Shown piece by piece: positions 17,108 through 26,720 of a stretch of 64,000 nucleotides of DNA. Below the pieces are notes generated by a model. That model was not told where the DNA came from. It saw only the letters and a program-made list of their open reading frames with translations, and ran no database searches. Source of the DNA: Lipingzhangella halophila (GTDB taxonomy: Bacteria; Actinomycetota; Actinomycetes; Streptosporangiales; Streptosporangiaceae); assembly GCF_014203805.1 (NCBI RefSeq), contig NZ_JACHJT010000002.1, positions 868,001 through 932,000 on the forward strand, in the 5' to 3' direction. Each line of letters opens with the position of its first letter. The first letter of the stretch is position 1. The position numbers and the translations under genes are program-made.

Positions 17108-18895
17108 CTATCCCGTCACCAGGGAGCCGCGCCGTTCCTCCGGTTCCTGGTCGTCGCCCTCACTGCCCGGTGGCCACGGTATATCCGTCGGCCAGTCGTC
17201 CGGCGTCTCGCCGTCCCCAGGCGGCGACTCCTCGTCGTCGTCCTCCGGGGGAGTGCTGGCCTGCTCCTCGGCCAGCGTCACATTAACGGTGCTCCCGGGC
17301 TCGACCTCGGAGTTCGCACCGGGATCCTGTCCGATCACGGTGCCAGCCGGCTCCTCGCTCTGCTGGCTCTCGAACGACCCGTCCAGGTCGGCGTCCTCGA
17401 GGGCGGACTCGGCCTCTTCCTGCGTCATGCCGGAGAGGTCGGGCACCTGCACGGTCTCGGCGCCCTCGGAGACCCACATGTCGACGGTGGTCTCCGGATC
17501 AGCCTGGCTGCCGGCCTCGGGGTCGGTCCGGGTGACCCGGCCCTCCTCGACGTCCTCTGACGTCTCCTGCGATGTGGAACCGATCTGGAATCCCGCGTCC
17601 TGCAGCTCAGCGGTCGCGTCGTCGCGCGTCATCCCCGACACGTCGGGGACGTCGACGCTCCCCGGACCCGTGGACACGAAGAGCGTGATCTCGGAGTCCG
17701 TGCTGACCTCGCGCTCCGCCGAGGGGTCCGTCTCGATCGCGTCCCCCTCGGGGACCTCGTCGTCGTTCTGCTCCTCGACGGTAATGTCCCCGTCGGAGAA
17801 GCCCGCGGAGTTCAGCTCGCTCTCGGCTTCCTCCTGGGACATTCCCTCGACATCGGGAACCGTCGTAGTCTCCGGCCCGCCGGACATCAGCAGCCAGCCG
17901 GCGAAGATCAGCGCCGCGAGGACAGCGAGGGCAAGGAGCACCCACAGGGCTGCCTTTCCGCCGCTTCCCTCGCGCCGCTCATCCTCGTCGTACTCGTCAT
18001 AGGGTTCCGGCCGGTCGTTCGCGGCCGGAAGCGTGGTCGTGGCGGCGGCGGTCGGCATGCCCTGGAGCCCGCGCTGGATGTCCTCGCGCATCTCCTCGGC
18101 GCTCTGGTACCGCTGCTCGCGGTCCTTGGTCATGGAACGCAGCGCGACAGCCTCTAACCACGAGGGGATCTCCGGGTCGAGCTGGGACGGCGGGACCGGG
18201 TCCTCACGCACGTGCTGGTAGGCGATGGAGACCGGAGAGTCGCCGGTGAACGGAGGGCCGCCGGTCAGCAGCTCGTAGAGCACGCACCCGGTCGAGTAAA
18301 TGTCGCTGCGCGCGTCAACCCGCTCGCCGCGGGCCTGTTCCGGAGAGAGATACTGGGCGGTGCCGATGACCTGGGACGTCTGGGTCATCGTGGCCTGGGA
18401 GTCGTCCGTGGTCCGCGCGATGCCGAAGTCCATGACCTTGACCTCGGCCTGGGGGGTCAGCATGACGTTGGCGGGCTTGATGTCCCGGTGCACGATGCCG
18501 TTGCGGTGGCTGTACTCCAGTGCCCGCAGGATGCCGTCGGTGATCTCGGCGGTGCGTTCGGGAAGCAGCCGGCGGTCGTCGTCGAGCAGCTCCTTGAGGG
18601 TCCGCCCGTCGACGTACTCCATGACGATGTAGGGGATCCCCACACCGTCGACGAGGTCCTCACCCGTGTCGTAGACAGCGATGATAGAGGGGTGGTTCAG
18701 CGAGGCGGCGGACTGCGCCTCGCGCCGGAACCTGGCCTGGAAAGTGTGGTCACGGGCCAGATCGGTCCGGAGCGACTTGATCGCCACGAGCCGGTCAAGA
18801 CGCTGGTCGCGGGCGCGGTAGACCTCGGCCATGCCGCCACGCCCGATGACGTCTTCGAGTGCGTAGCGTCCACCGAGTAGCCGGGGCTGAGACAT
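17108..18895 (-). CDS. pknB: Ser/Thr protein kinase with PASTA domains (PknB)
   Basis: 595 aa. The cytoplasmic kinase domain covers about residues 9-265, with glycine loop GRGGMAEVYRARD, catalytic HRDIKPANVML and DFGIART. One transmembrane helix follows at about 312-333 (ALWVLLALAVLAALIFAGWL). The extracellular part has three PASTA repeats, each starting VPD(V/L)xGM. An acidic Pro-rich tail ends the protein. PknB senses muropeptides or lipid II and phosphorylates cell-wall synthesis and division proteins, opposed by PstP. It is the last gene of the operon; 86 nt separate it from pknA. Three PASTA units is fewer than the four of mycobacterial PknB. Confidence 0.95.
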   Translation of the reverse strand: MSQPRLLGGRYALEDVIGRGGMAEVYRARDQRLDRLVAIKSLRTDLARDHTFQARFRREAQSAASLNHPSIIAVYDTGEDLVDGVGIPYIVMEYVDGRTLKELLDDDRRLLPERTAEITDGILRALEYSHRNGIVHRDIKPANVMLTPQAEVKVMDFGIARTTDDSQATMTQTSQVIGTAQYLSPEQARGERVDARSDIYSTGCVLYELLTGGPPFTGDSPVSIAYQHVREDPVPPSQLDPEIPSWLEAVALRSMTKDREQRYQSAEEMREDIQRGLQGMPTAAATTTLPAANDRPEPYDEYDEDERREGSGGKAALWVLLALAVLAALIFAGWLLMSGGPETTTVPDVEGMSQEEAESELNSAGFSDGDITVEEQNDDEVPEGDAIETDPSAEREVSTDSEITLFVSTGPGSVDVPDVSGMTRDDATAELQDAGFQIGSTSQETSEDVEEGRVTRTDPEAGSQADPETTVDMWVSEGAETVQVPDLSGMTQEEAESALEDADLDGSFESQQSEEPAGTVIGQDPGANSEVEPGSTVNVTLAEEQASTPPEDDDEESPPGDGETPDDWPTDIPWPPGSEGDDQEPEERRGSLVTG

Positions 18896-18981
18896 GTCGT
18901 GAACTGTTCCTCGTCTCTCTCCACGGGTGATTGGGGAGAGCCCATGTCACCTTGTGAGGTCGGGTGCGTCGGATTATCTTG

Positions 18982-20460
18982 TCAACTTCCCCCCGGGTCC
19001 TGTTCGCCGGTCTCCCCGCCGGGAGGCGGGTCCCCCTCGCCCTCGTTGTTGTCGTCTTCCCCCTCGTTGTTGCCGTCGTCGCCGGAGTCGTCCTGCTCGC
19101 CGTTGTCCGTCTGGGGCGACTCCTCGGGCGGCACATTGGTCTCCGGAGTGGGATCCTGCGGAGGCGACTCGGAGGTGTCCGGCTGCGGCTGCTCCGGAAC
19201 GCCCTGTTGTTCGTCGAGTCCGGGGTTGGGCTCCGGATCCGGCTCCTCGGGCTCGGGTTCGTTCGTGGGTGACGAGCTCGTCTCGGAGTCCGGTTGGCGG
19301 TCGCCAACCGTCTCCTCCGGGTTGTTGCCTCCCCACAGCCAGCCGGCCAGTACCACACCACCCACCAGTACAACAGCGGCGGCGACCACCGCGAAGACCA
19401 CCGGAAGGCTGGGGCGGCGGTTCGGTCCGGGCTCCTCGGCGACCCTATCGGAGGAGCCGCCGCCGTTCCGCGATCCCGCACCAGCGGACGCGCCGGTTCC
19501 CTGGGACGTGGGCCGGGTCGAGGGGCCCGCATCGCCGGGATTCGCACTGGCGACCATGGTCTGGCCGGGGTCGGCGAGGTCCATGGCCGTAGTGGAGTCG
19601 GTGTTGCCGATGCCGCCGCGCAGTTGCTGCGCGGTCTGGGCGACTTCGCCCGCGGAGGACGCGCGCTGTTCGGGTGACTTCTCGAGCAGCCGTTCCACGA
19701 ACGCGCGCAGTTGGGGCGGTACCTCCTCGGGCAGCGGCGGGGGAGGCTCGCGCGTGTGGGCGAGCGCCAGCGCGAGCGGCGTGTCCGCGGTGAACGGTGG
19801 ACGTCCCGCAAGACACTCGTAGGCCACCACGCCGAGCGCGTAGATGTCGGAGGCGTAGCTGGCCGAGCCACCGGACGCCTGCTCGGGAGAGATGTACTGG
19901 GCCGTGCCCATGACCATGCCGGTCTGGGTGAGCGTCACGGACTCGTTGCCCCGGGCGATACCGAAGTCGGTCAGCTTGACGTCGCCGTTCTCGGTCACCA
20001 GCAGGTTGCCCGGCTTCATATCGCGGTGCACCACGCCGCGCGCGTGCGCGGCACCGAGTGCCTGAGCCGCCTGCACAATGATGTCCAGCGTGGCGCCGGG
20101 TTCCAGAGCCCCCTTCCGGCGCAGGATCGAGGACAGCGGTTCGCCCGGCACCAGCTCCATGATCAGGTACGCGTTGTCATCCTGCTCGCCGTAGTCGAAG
20201 ACCTGAGCGATCCCGGGGTGGGACAGACCGGCCGTAATGCGGCCCTCGGTGCGGAACCGTTCACGGGAGGTGGGCTGTGCCATCTGGGCGGGATGCAGCA
20301 GCTTGACCGCGACCGGGCGGTTGAGCAGCGTGTCGGTGGCGCGCCACACCGTGCCCATTCCGCCCGAGCCGATCTGCTCGTCGAGGCGGTAGCGGTCACT
20401 GAGCAGGAGTCCTGCCAGATCCTGGTGCGGGCCCGGTGCGCCGGTGTCGTGCTCGCTCAC
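18982..20460 (-). CDS. pknA: Ser/Thr protein kinase PknA-like
   Basis: 492 aa. The kinase domain spans about residues 15-275 (IGSGGMGTVWRATDTLLNRP; HRDMKPGNLLV; DFGIARGN). A transmembrane helix (VVFAVVAAAVVLVGGVVLAG) lies near residue 355. The ~110-residue outer tail has no PASTA repeat; it is rich in Pro, Glu, Asp, Asn and Gly. It partners PknB in control of cell shape and division. Its start overlaps the pbpA stop by 4 nt. Confidence 0.93.
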   Translation of the reverse strand: MSEHDTGAPGPHQDLAGLLLSDRYRLDEQIGSGGMGTVWRATDTLLNRPVAVKLLHPAQMAQPTSRERFRTEGRITAGLSHPGIAQVFDYGEQDDNAYLIMELVPGEPLSSILRRKGALEPGATLDIIVQAAQALGAAHARGVVHRDMKPGNLLVTENGDVKLTDFGIARGNESVTLTQTGMVMGTAQYISPEQASGGSASYASDIYALGVVAYECLAGRPPFTADTPLALALAHTREPPPPLPEEVPPQLRAFVERLLEKSPEQRASSAGEVAQTAQQLRGGIGNTDSTTAMDLADPGQTMVASANPGDAGPSTRPTSQGTGASAGAGSRNGGGSSDRVAEEPGPNRRPSLPVVFAVVAAAVVLVGGVVLAGWLWGGNNPEETVGDRQPDSETSSSPTNEPEPEEPDPEPNPGLDEQQGVPEQPQPDTSESPPQDPTPETNVPPEESPQTDNGEQDDSGDDGNNEGEDDNNEGEGDPPPGGETGEQDPGGS

Positions 20461-21905
20461 TGGTCGATCACAGCTTCCATGATCGACTTGGCGACCGGTG
20501 CGGCGACCTCGCCACCGGTTGCGCCACCGTGCTCGATCACCACGGCCACCGCGATCTGCGGATCGTCGGCCGGGGCGAAGGAGATGAACCAGTTGTGCGT
20601 GGGGCCGTCTCCGGTCTCGGCGGTACCGGTCTTGCCGGCGACCTCCATTCCGGGAATGGCGCCGGTTGTGCCACTACCCTCGTCCCCCTCTGTGACCTGA
20701 ATCATCATCTCTGTCAGGTCGTCGGCGGTGGAGGAGCTGACGGCCTCGGAGAGAACCTCGGGGTTCGCGCTCTCAAGCTGCGTCAGATCGGAGCTTTCCA
20801 CCTTCTCGACCAGGTACGGCCGCATGACATCGCCCCCGTTGGCCACGCCGCCCGCGATCATCGCCATCTGCAGTGGGGTGGCGTTGACGTCGAACTGGCC
20901 GATCCCAGTCTGGGCGAGCTGGCTGCCGTCGAGGCCCTCGGGGTAGGTGCTCTCGGAGACGCTGAGCGGGACTTCGAGTTCGCCGGAGCCGAACCCGAAC
21001 GCTTCGGCCTGCGCGGCCATCTTCTCCTCGCCGAGGTCGACGGCCCAGTGCCCCATCGAGGTGTTGCAGGAGATCTCGATGGAGTGCCGCAAGGGGTCGG
21101 GATCGCCGCCGTTGCAGGCGGAGCCGTCGTAGTTCGGCATCGTTCCGCCGGCCGGCATCTCGTAGACCTCCGGAGCGGGCTGGGTGCTGTCCGGGCTCTC
21201 GCCGTCCTCGAGCGCGGCCGCGGCGGTGACGACCTTGAACGTCGACCCCGGCGGGTACGACTGGTTGAGCGCCCGGTTCAGCAGCGGCTTGTCTTCGGAC
21301 TCCTCAAGCTCGGTGTACTTCTCCTCGACCTTTGAGGGGTCGTGGTCGGCCAGCGGGTTGGCGTCGTAGGTCGGCACCGAGGACGAGGCTAGGATCGCGC
21401 CGGTGCCGGGATCCAGTGCGACGGCGGCGCCGTTCTTGCCCGTACTTTGCAGTGCCTCGAAGGCCGCCGACTGCGCCTCCGGGTCGATGGTCAGCTCAAC
21501 GGCGGCCCCCTGGGGTTCCTCGCCGGTAAGAGTGTCCATGAAGTTGCTGACAGCGAGCCGGCTGTCGGAGCCGTCGAGCATCGAGTTCTGCTCGCCCTCG
21601 ATGCCCGTGGCGTTGTAGAGCGAGTAGAAGCCCGTGAGGTGCGCGTACTCCTCGGAGTTGTCGTATTTCCGCTGGTAGGCGTACGCCGCCTCCTCGTCCT
21701 CGGTGGGCTCGGAGTAGGCGACCTGCTCGTTGCCGACGATGATCGGTCCCCGGGCGGCGTCGAACTGCCGGGCGGTCTGGCGCCCGTTGCGCGGGTGCTC
21801 GCGCAGCTCCTCGGCCTTGAGCGCCTGCAGGTAGTTGGCATTCAGCAGCAGCGCGCCGAACAGCACCATGCAGAAGAAGGTGAGGCGGCGTATTGGCACG
21901 TTCAT
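20457..21905 (-). CDS. pbpA: Class B penicillin-binding protein (PbpA, FtsI/PBP2-like)
   Basis: 482 aa with an N-terminal membrane anchor (LTFFCMVLFGALLLNANYL) and the transpeptidase domain motifs SxxK (PPGSTFKVV), SxN (EISCNTS) and KTG (VAGKTGTAE). It cross-links peptidoglycan outside the membrane together with the adjacent RodA/FtsW-type glycosyltransferase. It overlaps both neighbours by 4 nt, consistent with coupled translation. The same gene pair stands in this position across Actinobacteria. Confidence 0.95.
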   Translation of the reverse strand: MNVPIRRLTFFCMVLFGALLLNANYLQALKAEELREHPRNGRQTARQFDAARGPIIVGNEQVAYSEPTEDEEAAYAYQRKYDNSEEYAHLTGFYSLYNATGIEGEQNSMLDGSDSRLAVSNFMDTLTGEEPQGAAVELTIDPEAQSAAFEALQSTGKNGAAVALDPGTGAILASSSVPTYDANPLADHDPSKVEEKYTELEESEDKPLLNRALNQSYPPGSTFKVVTAAAALEDGESPDSTQPAPEVYEMPAGGTMPNYDGSACNGGDPDPLRHSIEISCNTSMGHWAVDLGEEKMAAQAEAFGFGSGELEVPLSVSESTYPEGLDGSQLAQTGIGQFDVNATPLQMAMIAGGVANGGDVMRPYLVEKVESSDLTQLESANPEVLSEAVSSSTADDLTEMMIQVTEGDEGSGTTGAIPGMEVAGKTGTAETGDGPTHNWFISFAPADDPQIAVAVVIEHGGATGGEVAAPVAKSIMEAVIDQ

Positions 21906-23302
21906 CGTGAGATCACCTGCGTCGTCCCCTCGTCCTGAATCGCCTGAGGTGCGGGTCGGCGGGCGTTGTCACTCATGCGTAGCAGCAGCCCCAGCATGAT
22001 CCAGCTCGCCATGAGAGAGGACCCGCCGGCGGACAGGAACGGCGTCGTCATACCAGTGAGGGGGATGAGCCGGGTGACACCACCCATGGTGATGAACACC
22101 TGGAAGCAGATCACGAACGAGATGCCAGCGGCCATCATCTTGACGAACATCTCGCGCGACGCCATGGCGACCCGCAGTCCGCGCTCGCACAAGAGGAAGA
22201 TCACGAGGAGGATCGCCATCACCCCGGTCAGGCCGAGCTCCTCCCCGAAGGAGACCATGATCAGGTCGCTGTCGGCGGCGAAGATGGTGTCGGGCTGCCC
22301 CTGGCCCAGTCCGGTCCCGAGCACCCCGCCCTCGGCCAGTGCGAAGAGTCCCTGGACGAGCTGGAAGCTGCCCCCGACGGCGTCGATGACCTCGTCCTCG
22401 AATGGGGTGAGCCAGATCGTCACGCGTTGCTGGACGTGTGTGAAGAGCGCCCACGCGAGGGTCGCGCCGGCCATGAACATGAGGAGGCCGATGACCACCC
22501 AGGACGAGCGCTGGGTGGACACGTAGATCATTGCCAGGAAGGTGCCGAACAGCAGCAGCGAGGTACCGAGGTCGGTGGTCCCGACCAGGATCAGGATCGC
22601 CATTGACCAGGCGACGACCATGGGACCCATATCGCGCATGCGCGGCAGCTCGATCACCTTGAACTGCCCGATCTTGATCGCCTTGCTGGCCAGCGACAGT
22701 ACATCGCGCTTCACCACGAGGTACCCGGACAGGAAGACGACCAGCGCGAGCTTGGCGAACTCGGACGGCTGCAGCTGGAAGGGGCCGACGGCGATCCACC
22801 GCCGGGCACCGAGGACCTCCTGGCCGAGTCCGGGAATCATGGGCGAGGAGAGCAGCACGATGGCGACCAGCAGCGTGATGTAGGGGTAGCGCTGCAGGAC
22901 GCGGGGCTCCTTGATGAAGAACAGGATGGCCAGACACAGCGCCATGCCGATCGCGGCCCAGATCACCTGGGTGCCGACACCGGCGTGGTCGCCCTCGTCC
23001 CCCTGGTTCAGCCGCCACACCATCGCCAGGCCGAGACCGTTGAGGAAGATCGCGCACGGCAGGATCAACGGGTCGGCGTAGGGCGCGATGAAGCGCAGCG
23101 CCATGTGCGTGGCCAGAGCGAGGCCGCCGAAGGTGACTCCGTACCCGAAGAGGGCACCGGGGACGCTGTCGTTCAGAGCGAGACCGGAGGCGGCGAATGC
23201 GCTGAGCGAGATGCCCAGCGCCACCAGGATCATGACGAGCTCAGCGTTGCGCCGCTTGACCGGCGGCAACGTTGCGGTCCCGGTGCTTGGCGCGTTCATC
23301 AC
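21902..23302 (-). CDS. rodA: FtsW/RodA/SpoVE-family peptidoglycan glycosyltransferase
   Basis: 466 aa, multi-spanning SEDS protein. Family marks include LALVVFLSGYLVVKRDVLS after the ARRWIAVGPFQLQPSEFAKL segment, the catalytic-loop region around QGLFALAEGGVLGTGLGQGQ and PLTGMTTPFLSAGGSSLMAS near the end. It polymerises lipid II and works with PbpA. The gene overlaps pstP and pbpA by 4 nt each. Confidence 0.95.
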   Translation of the reverse strand: MMNAPSTGTATLPPVKRRNAELVMILVALGISLSAFAASGLALNDSVPGALFGYGVTFGGLALATHMALRFIAPYADPLILPCAIFLNGLGLAMVWRLNQGDEGDHAGVGTQVIWAAIGMALCLAILFFIKEPRVLQRYPYITLLVAIVLLSSPMIPGLGQEVLGARRWIAVGPFQLQPSEFAKLALVVFLSGYLVVKRDVLSLASKAIKIGQFKVIELPRMRDMGPMVVAWSMAILILVGTTDLGTSLLLFGTFLAMIYVSTQRSSWVVIGLLMFMAGATLAWALFTHVQQRVTIWLTPFEDEVIDAVGGSFQLVQGLFALAEGGVLGTGLGQGQPDTIFAADSDLIMVSFGEELGLTGVMAILLVIFLLCERGLRVAMASREMFVKMMAAGISFVICFQVFITMGGVTRLIPLTGMTTPFLSAGGSSLMASWIMLGLLLRMSDNARRPAPQAIQDEGTTQVISR

Positions 23303-24696
23303 TGCCCTCCGGCGGGATCACCCTGGTCGGCGACGTCGGGTGCCTGCTCGTTCTGCTCCTGCGCCTCAGCGCCGGAGTCGGACTCTGCCTCGTCCTGCTC
23401 ATCGTCCTGCTGTTCGTCGAACCCGCAGGAGGCGGGATCGGCCTCGCAGTCGGCGGCCTTCTCCCGCAACGTCTCGACGCGGGCGTCGGCGTCCTCGCGG
23501 TTGTCGAAGTTGCCTCCCCGGCTGGTGACGAAGTCGCGCTCGGTCTCGGGCAGCATGTCGAGCTGGATGCCGGTGTCCTCGATCTCCTCAGCCAGCTCGT
23601 ACCCGGCAATGTCGGTGTCGAGGCCCTGGTACAGCGCGACGTTCTCGCCGTCGTTGGAGGGGCCGATGAAGTACTGCCCGGCCAGGTACGACCGGGCGAA
23701 CAAGAATCCAGCGACGGCCACGACGGTCACGATGACCAGGAACGTTACCACCATCGGCCACCAGCGCCGGGTGCGTGGCTCCGGTTCCGGGTCGGGTGCG
23801 GGCGGACTCTGAGCCCCGGGTTCGTCGATCCGGCCCATCTCGGCGGTGTCGCTCCCGCGCTTGAGGTTCTGCGCCCGGCCGGCGGGGGTGTCCGGGGACA
23901 TGATGGGCTCACGGCGCTGGTCGGCGGCGCCGACGATGGCCGGCTCGCGCATTGGGCCCTCGACCGCGGTCGCGGTGTCGATGACGTCGGCGACGACTGC
24001 CGTAACGTTGTCGGGACCGCCGCCGCGGTTGGCGAGGTCGATCAGTCTTCGGGCGGCCGCGTCCGGCGTATCCTCCGCGACGAGCGTCTCCCGGATGGTC
24101 TCCTTGCTGACGACGCCGGACAGGCCGTCGGAGCAGAGCAGATAGCGGTCGCCCACCTTGGCTTCGAGGATCGAGGTGTCGGGCTCGACCTGGCTGCGGC
24201 CGTCGAGTGCGCGCAGGAGCAGGGAGCGCTGGGGATGGCTCTCGGCCTCCTCCTCGCTGATCTTGCCTTCGTCGACGAGTGTCTGGACCAGTGTGTGGTC
24301 GTGCGTGATCTGGCCGAACTCCGCATCACGCAGCAGGTAGGCACGGGAGTCGCCAATGTGGATGAGGGCTACCCGAGGTCCCGACCACAGCATCGCGGTC
24401 AGGGTGGTGCCCATGTTCTCGAGTTGCGGCTCCTCGGTTACCCGCTGGGATACTGCGCCGTTCGCGGTGTCGACCGCCTGCTGCAGTGAGCCCGCCATCT
24501 GCTCGGCGGTGGGGACGTCGTCGTCGAGGGGCATCAGAGTGGATATCGCGATTGAGCTCGCGATCTCGCCACCCGCGTATCCACCCATTCCGTCGGCGAC
24601 CGCGAGGAGGTACGGGCCGGCGTACGCTGAGTCTTCATTGCCTTCGCGGAGGCATCCTACGTCGGAGTACGCCGCGTATCGGAGAGCAATTGTCAT
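23299..24696 (-). CDS. pstP: PP2C-type Ser/Thr protein phosphatase PstP
   Basis: 465 aa from the ATG at 24696, which overlaps the fhaB stop (ATGA); the longer upstream frame is not needed. The metal-binding phosphatase domain fills about residues 1-240, with RYAAYSDVGCLREGNEDSAY, VADGMGGYAGGE, HIGDSRAYLLRD and LCSDGLSGVV. A transmembrane helix (MVVTFLVIVTVVAVAGFLF) lies near residue 315, and an acidic extracellular tail follows. It dephosphorylates PknA/PknB and their substrates. Confidence 0.95.
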   Translation of the reverse strand: MTIALRYAAYSDVGCLREGNEDSAYAGPYLLAVADGMGGYAGGEIASSIAISTLMPLDDDVPTAEQMAGSLQQAVDTANGAVSQRVTEEPQLENMGTTLTAMLWSGPRVALIHIGDSRAYLLRDAEFGQITHDHTLVQTLVDEGKISEEEAESHPQRSLLLRALDGRSQVEPDTSILEAKVGDRYLLCSDGLSGVVSKETIRETLVAEDTPDAAARRLIDLANRGGGPDNVTAVVADVIDTATAVEGPMREPAIVGAADQRREPIMSPDTPAGRAQNLKRGSDTAEMGRIDEPGAQSPPAPDPEPEPRTRRWWPMVVTFLVIVTVVAVAGFLFARSYLAGQYFIGPSNDGENVALYQGLDTDIAGYELAEEIEDTGIQLDMLPETERDFVTSRGGNFDNREDADARVETLREKAADCEADPASCGFDEQQDDEQDEAESDSGAEAQEQNEQAPDVADQGDPAGGQ

Positions 24697-25178
24697 TTGC
24701 GCAGTTCCAGGACGGTCTTGCCGATGCGGACGGGCTGCCCCACCGTGATTGTCTGGGGGCTGGTCAAGCGCTGCTGACCAAGGTACGTGCCGTTCGTCGA
24801 GCCGAGGTCTTCGACGATCCACTTCCCTTGGTCGGAGAAGATGCGCGCGTGCCGACCCGAGGCGTAGTCATCGTTGATGACCAGTGTCGAGTCCTTCGCC
24901 CGTCCGATAACGATCGGCTGGGAGGTGAGGTTGAGGCTGGTGCCCGCCAGGGGCCCCTTGGTCACGACAAGGGAACGTGGCTCGTTGCGCCGACCGCGAG
25001 GGGCACGCGGAGCGGCGGGGGCCGACGAGCCGCGCGGTTCCGATCGCTTGGCGCGCTTGTTTTTCTTCGTGGGAGGGCCAAGCAGGTCAGTGCGGATCAC
25101 ACCAACGGCCATGATCACGAAGAGCCACAGCACCGATAGGAACACGATCTTGATCAGTATGAGGGTGAACTCTGACAT
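24693..25178 (-). CDS. fhaB: FHA-domain membrane protein FhaB (FipA)
   Basis: 161 aa from the ATG at 25178. It has one N-terminal transmembrane helix (LILIKIVFLSVLWLFVIMAV), a basic linker and a C-terminal forkhead-associated domain (VIGRAKDSTLVINDDYASGR, then DLGSTNGTYLG) that binds phosphothreonine. In mycobacteria the orthologue links FtsZ and FtsQ. The stop overlaps the pstP start by 4 nt. Confidence 0.93.
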   Translation of the reverse strand: MSEFTLILIKIVFLSVLWLFVIMAVGVIRTDLLGPPTKKNKRAKRSEPRGSSAPAAPRAPRGRRNEPRSLVVTKGPLAGTSLNLTSQPIVIGRAKDSTLVINDDYASGRHARIFSDQGKWIVEDLGSTNGTYLGQQRLTSPQTITVGQPVRIGKTVLELRK

Positions 25179-25214
25179 CGAACTGCTCTTCGGCCCCTGT
25201 CGTGCTCTGGCTGG

Positions 25215-25239
25215 GGTGGCGGTCATTAACACCGCCACC
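25215..25239 (-). terminator. Hairpin between fhaA and fhaB
   Basis: A perfect 9-bp stem GGTGGCGGT (25215-25223) / ACCGCCACC (25231-25239) with a 7-nt loop, 36 nt before the fhaB start on the transcribed strand. It could be a partial terminator or attenuator; the rest of the 263-nt gap may hold a separate promoter for fhaB-pknB. Confidence 0.45.
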
Positions 25240-25441
25240 GCGTCTTCTCGGCCTCGAACCCCCTGAGATCGCCCCGGACAGCCGAAACTACCAATGGAAC
25301 GCGAGTATTCTGCCCGATTGAGCGTTCCTTGTGGAGACTTCGGGCTCAAGTTCCAGCTTGACGATGTGCTCTTGTGGTTCGAACCCACCCCCTTAGACGC
25401 CAGGAGGGTGGTTCCGGTTTCGCCGCATTCTCGTGCGGGTG

Positions 25442-26200
25442 TTAGTCGCGGCGGAAAGTCATGTTCGTACGTCCCAGGCTGATCCGCGTGCCGTCAACCA
25501 GGCGGACGCGCGTGACCTGCTGACCGTTGACGAACGTGCCGTTGGTCGACCCGAGGTCGACCAGGGCGGCGTCGTTGTCTTCCACCCGGATCTCGGCATG
25601 ATGCCGGGAAACGCCATTGTCGACCAGCCGGAGGTCGCAGTCGGTCCCTCTGCCGAGGAGCGTGACCTGTGTGTTCAGTGGGAACGACTGCTGCTTGCCC
25701 TGTGCCTCCGGGCTGTCGCTCTGCACCGCGCCACCGGGTGAGATCAACAGGCGCGGGCTTCCCGGAACCTGCGGCGCGTCCCCGTGGTCGCTGGCCGGCT
25801 TCTGGATCCCGTCGTCGTCGACAGTCGGGCCGCGCATGACGCCCGATCGGATACGGAACCGCCCGGTCTGCAGATCGTCCTCGGTCTGGAACTGGACACG
25901 GACCGGACCAACGAAGGAGTATCCCTGCTCGGTGGCGTAGTCGCGGGCCAGTTTGGCGAGCTCCTGACCGAGGCTGTCCGCGTACACCTCCAGGCGTTCC
26001 CTGTCGTCGCCGGAGAGTTCCACAACGAAGTCGTTGGGCACCAGTGTGCGTCCCTGGGCCACGATCGCTGCGCGCTCGTCCATCTCGCGCTGGATGGCGC
26101 TTCCCACCTCGACAGGCTGGAGTTCCGACTTGAAGACCCGCGCGAAGGTGCCTTCGAATATGCCTTCAAGCCGACGCTCGAAGCGCTGTAGCACTCCCAC
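25442..26200 (-). CDS. fhaA: FHA-domain protein FhaA
   Basis: 252 aa from GTG at 26200, preceded by GGGAGGAAC; the frame extends to 26221 but without a better start. The N-terminal ~120 residues are the DUF3662 domain (MGVLQRFERRLEGIFEGTFA; VPNDFVVELS), and the C-terminus is an FHA domain (LLGRGTDCDLRLVDNGVSRH, then DLGSTNGTFVNG). FhaA is phosphorylated by PknB and binds the lipid II flippase MviN in mycobacteria. First gene of the leftward operon. Confidence 0.93.
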   Translation of the reverse strand: MGVLQRFERRLEGIFEGTFARVFKSELQPVEVGSAIQREMDERAAIVAQGRTLVPNDFVVELSGDDRERLEVYADSLGQELAKLARDYATEQGYSFVGPVRVQFQTEDDLQTGRFRIRSGVMRGPTVDDDGIQKPASDHGDAPQVPGSPRLLISPGGAVQSDSPEAQGKQQSFPLNTQVTLLGRGTDCDLRLVDNGVSRHHAEIRVEDNDAALVDLGSTNGTFVNGQQVTRVRLVDGTRISLGRTNMTFRRD

Positions 26201-26429
26201 GAGGTTCCTCCCTTGCTCCACTCCGGATGTAATGACGATCGTAACCGGGCATCTGGCGTCCTTGGTCTCATGCGGGTTCCCCGCTCATGCCCCGATGGTC
26301 ATGTGAGCCGTGCAAAAAGTGTGCATGACCGATGTCCTGACCGTGCTAGCCTTGTCTCCAGTCGCCGAGCAAGCCGGCCAGGCATCTGGCCCACATCGGT
26401 TACTGCGACACTCTAGGTATATGTCACTC

Positions 26430-26512
26430 GGGCGGGTGGCGGAACGGTAGACGCGCACGGTTCAGGTCCGTGTGTCCGAAAGGACGTGAGGGTTCAAATC
26501 CCTCCTCGCCCA
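26430..26512 (+). tRNA. tRNA-Leu (anticodon CAG)
   Basis: The acceptor stem GGGCGGG pairs with CTCGCCC (26505-26511, one G-U), discriminator A at 26512. The D arm is GCGGAACGGTAGACGC, the anticodon stem/loop CACGG-TTCAGGT-CCGTG gives CAG, a long variable arm follows (GTCCGAAAGGAC), and the T arm is GAGGG-TTCAAAT-CCCTC. CCA is not encoded. The long variable arm fits a class II tRNA. Confidence 0.95.
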
Positions 26513-26720
26513 CTCCAACCCTCTCACGGACGGCTTCGCCGCCCTGGGCCCGATGGGCCCGTTCCCCTCCCTCCTCCCTTCGCGGATACCCCGGTGCGCT
26601 TGTGGCGGCCGGAATATGTGGGCGGCCTCACAGCCATCGAACGAGCGTGCCAGAGCCGCGTCCGCGTGCGTAATGGCACCCGCCTTCTGGAGTGTTCCCG
26701 ACTGGCACGGCCGGGTCGGG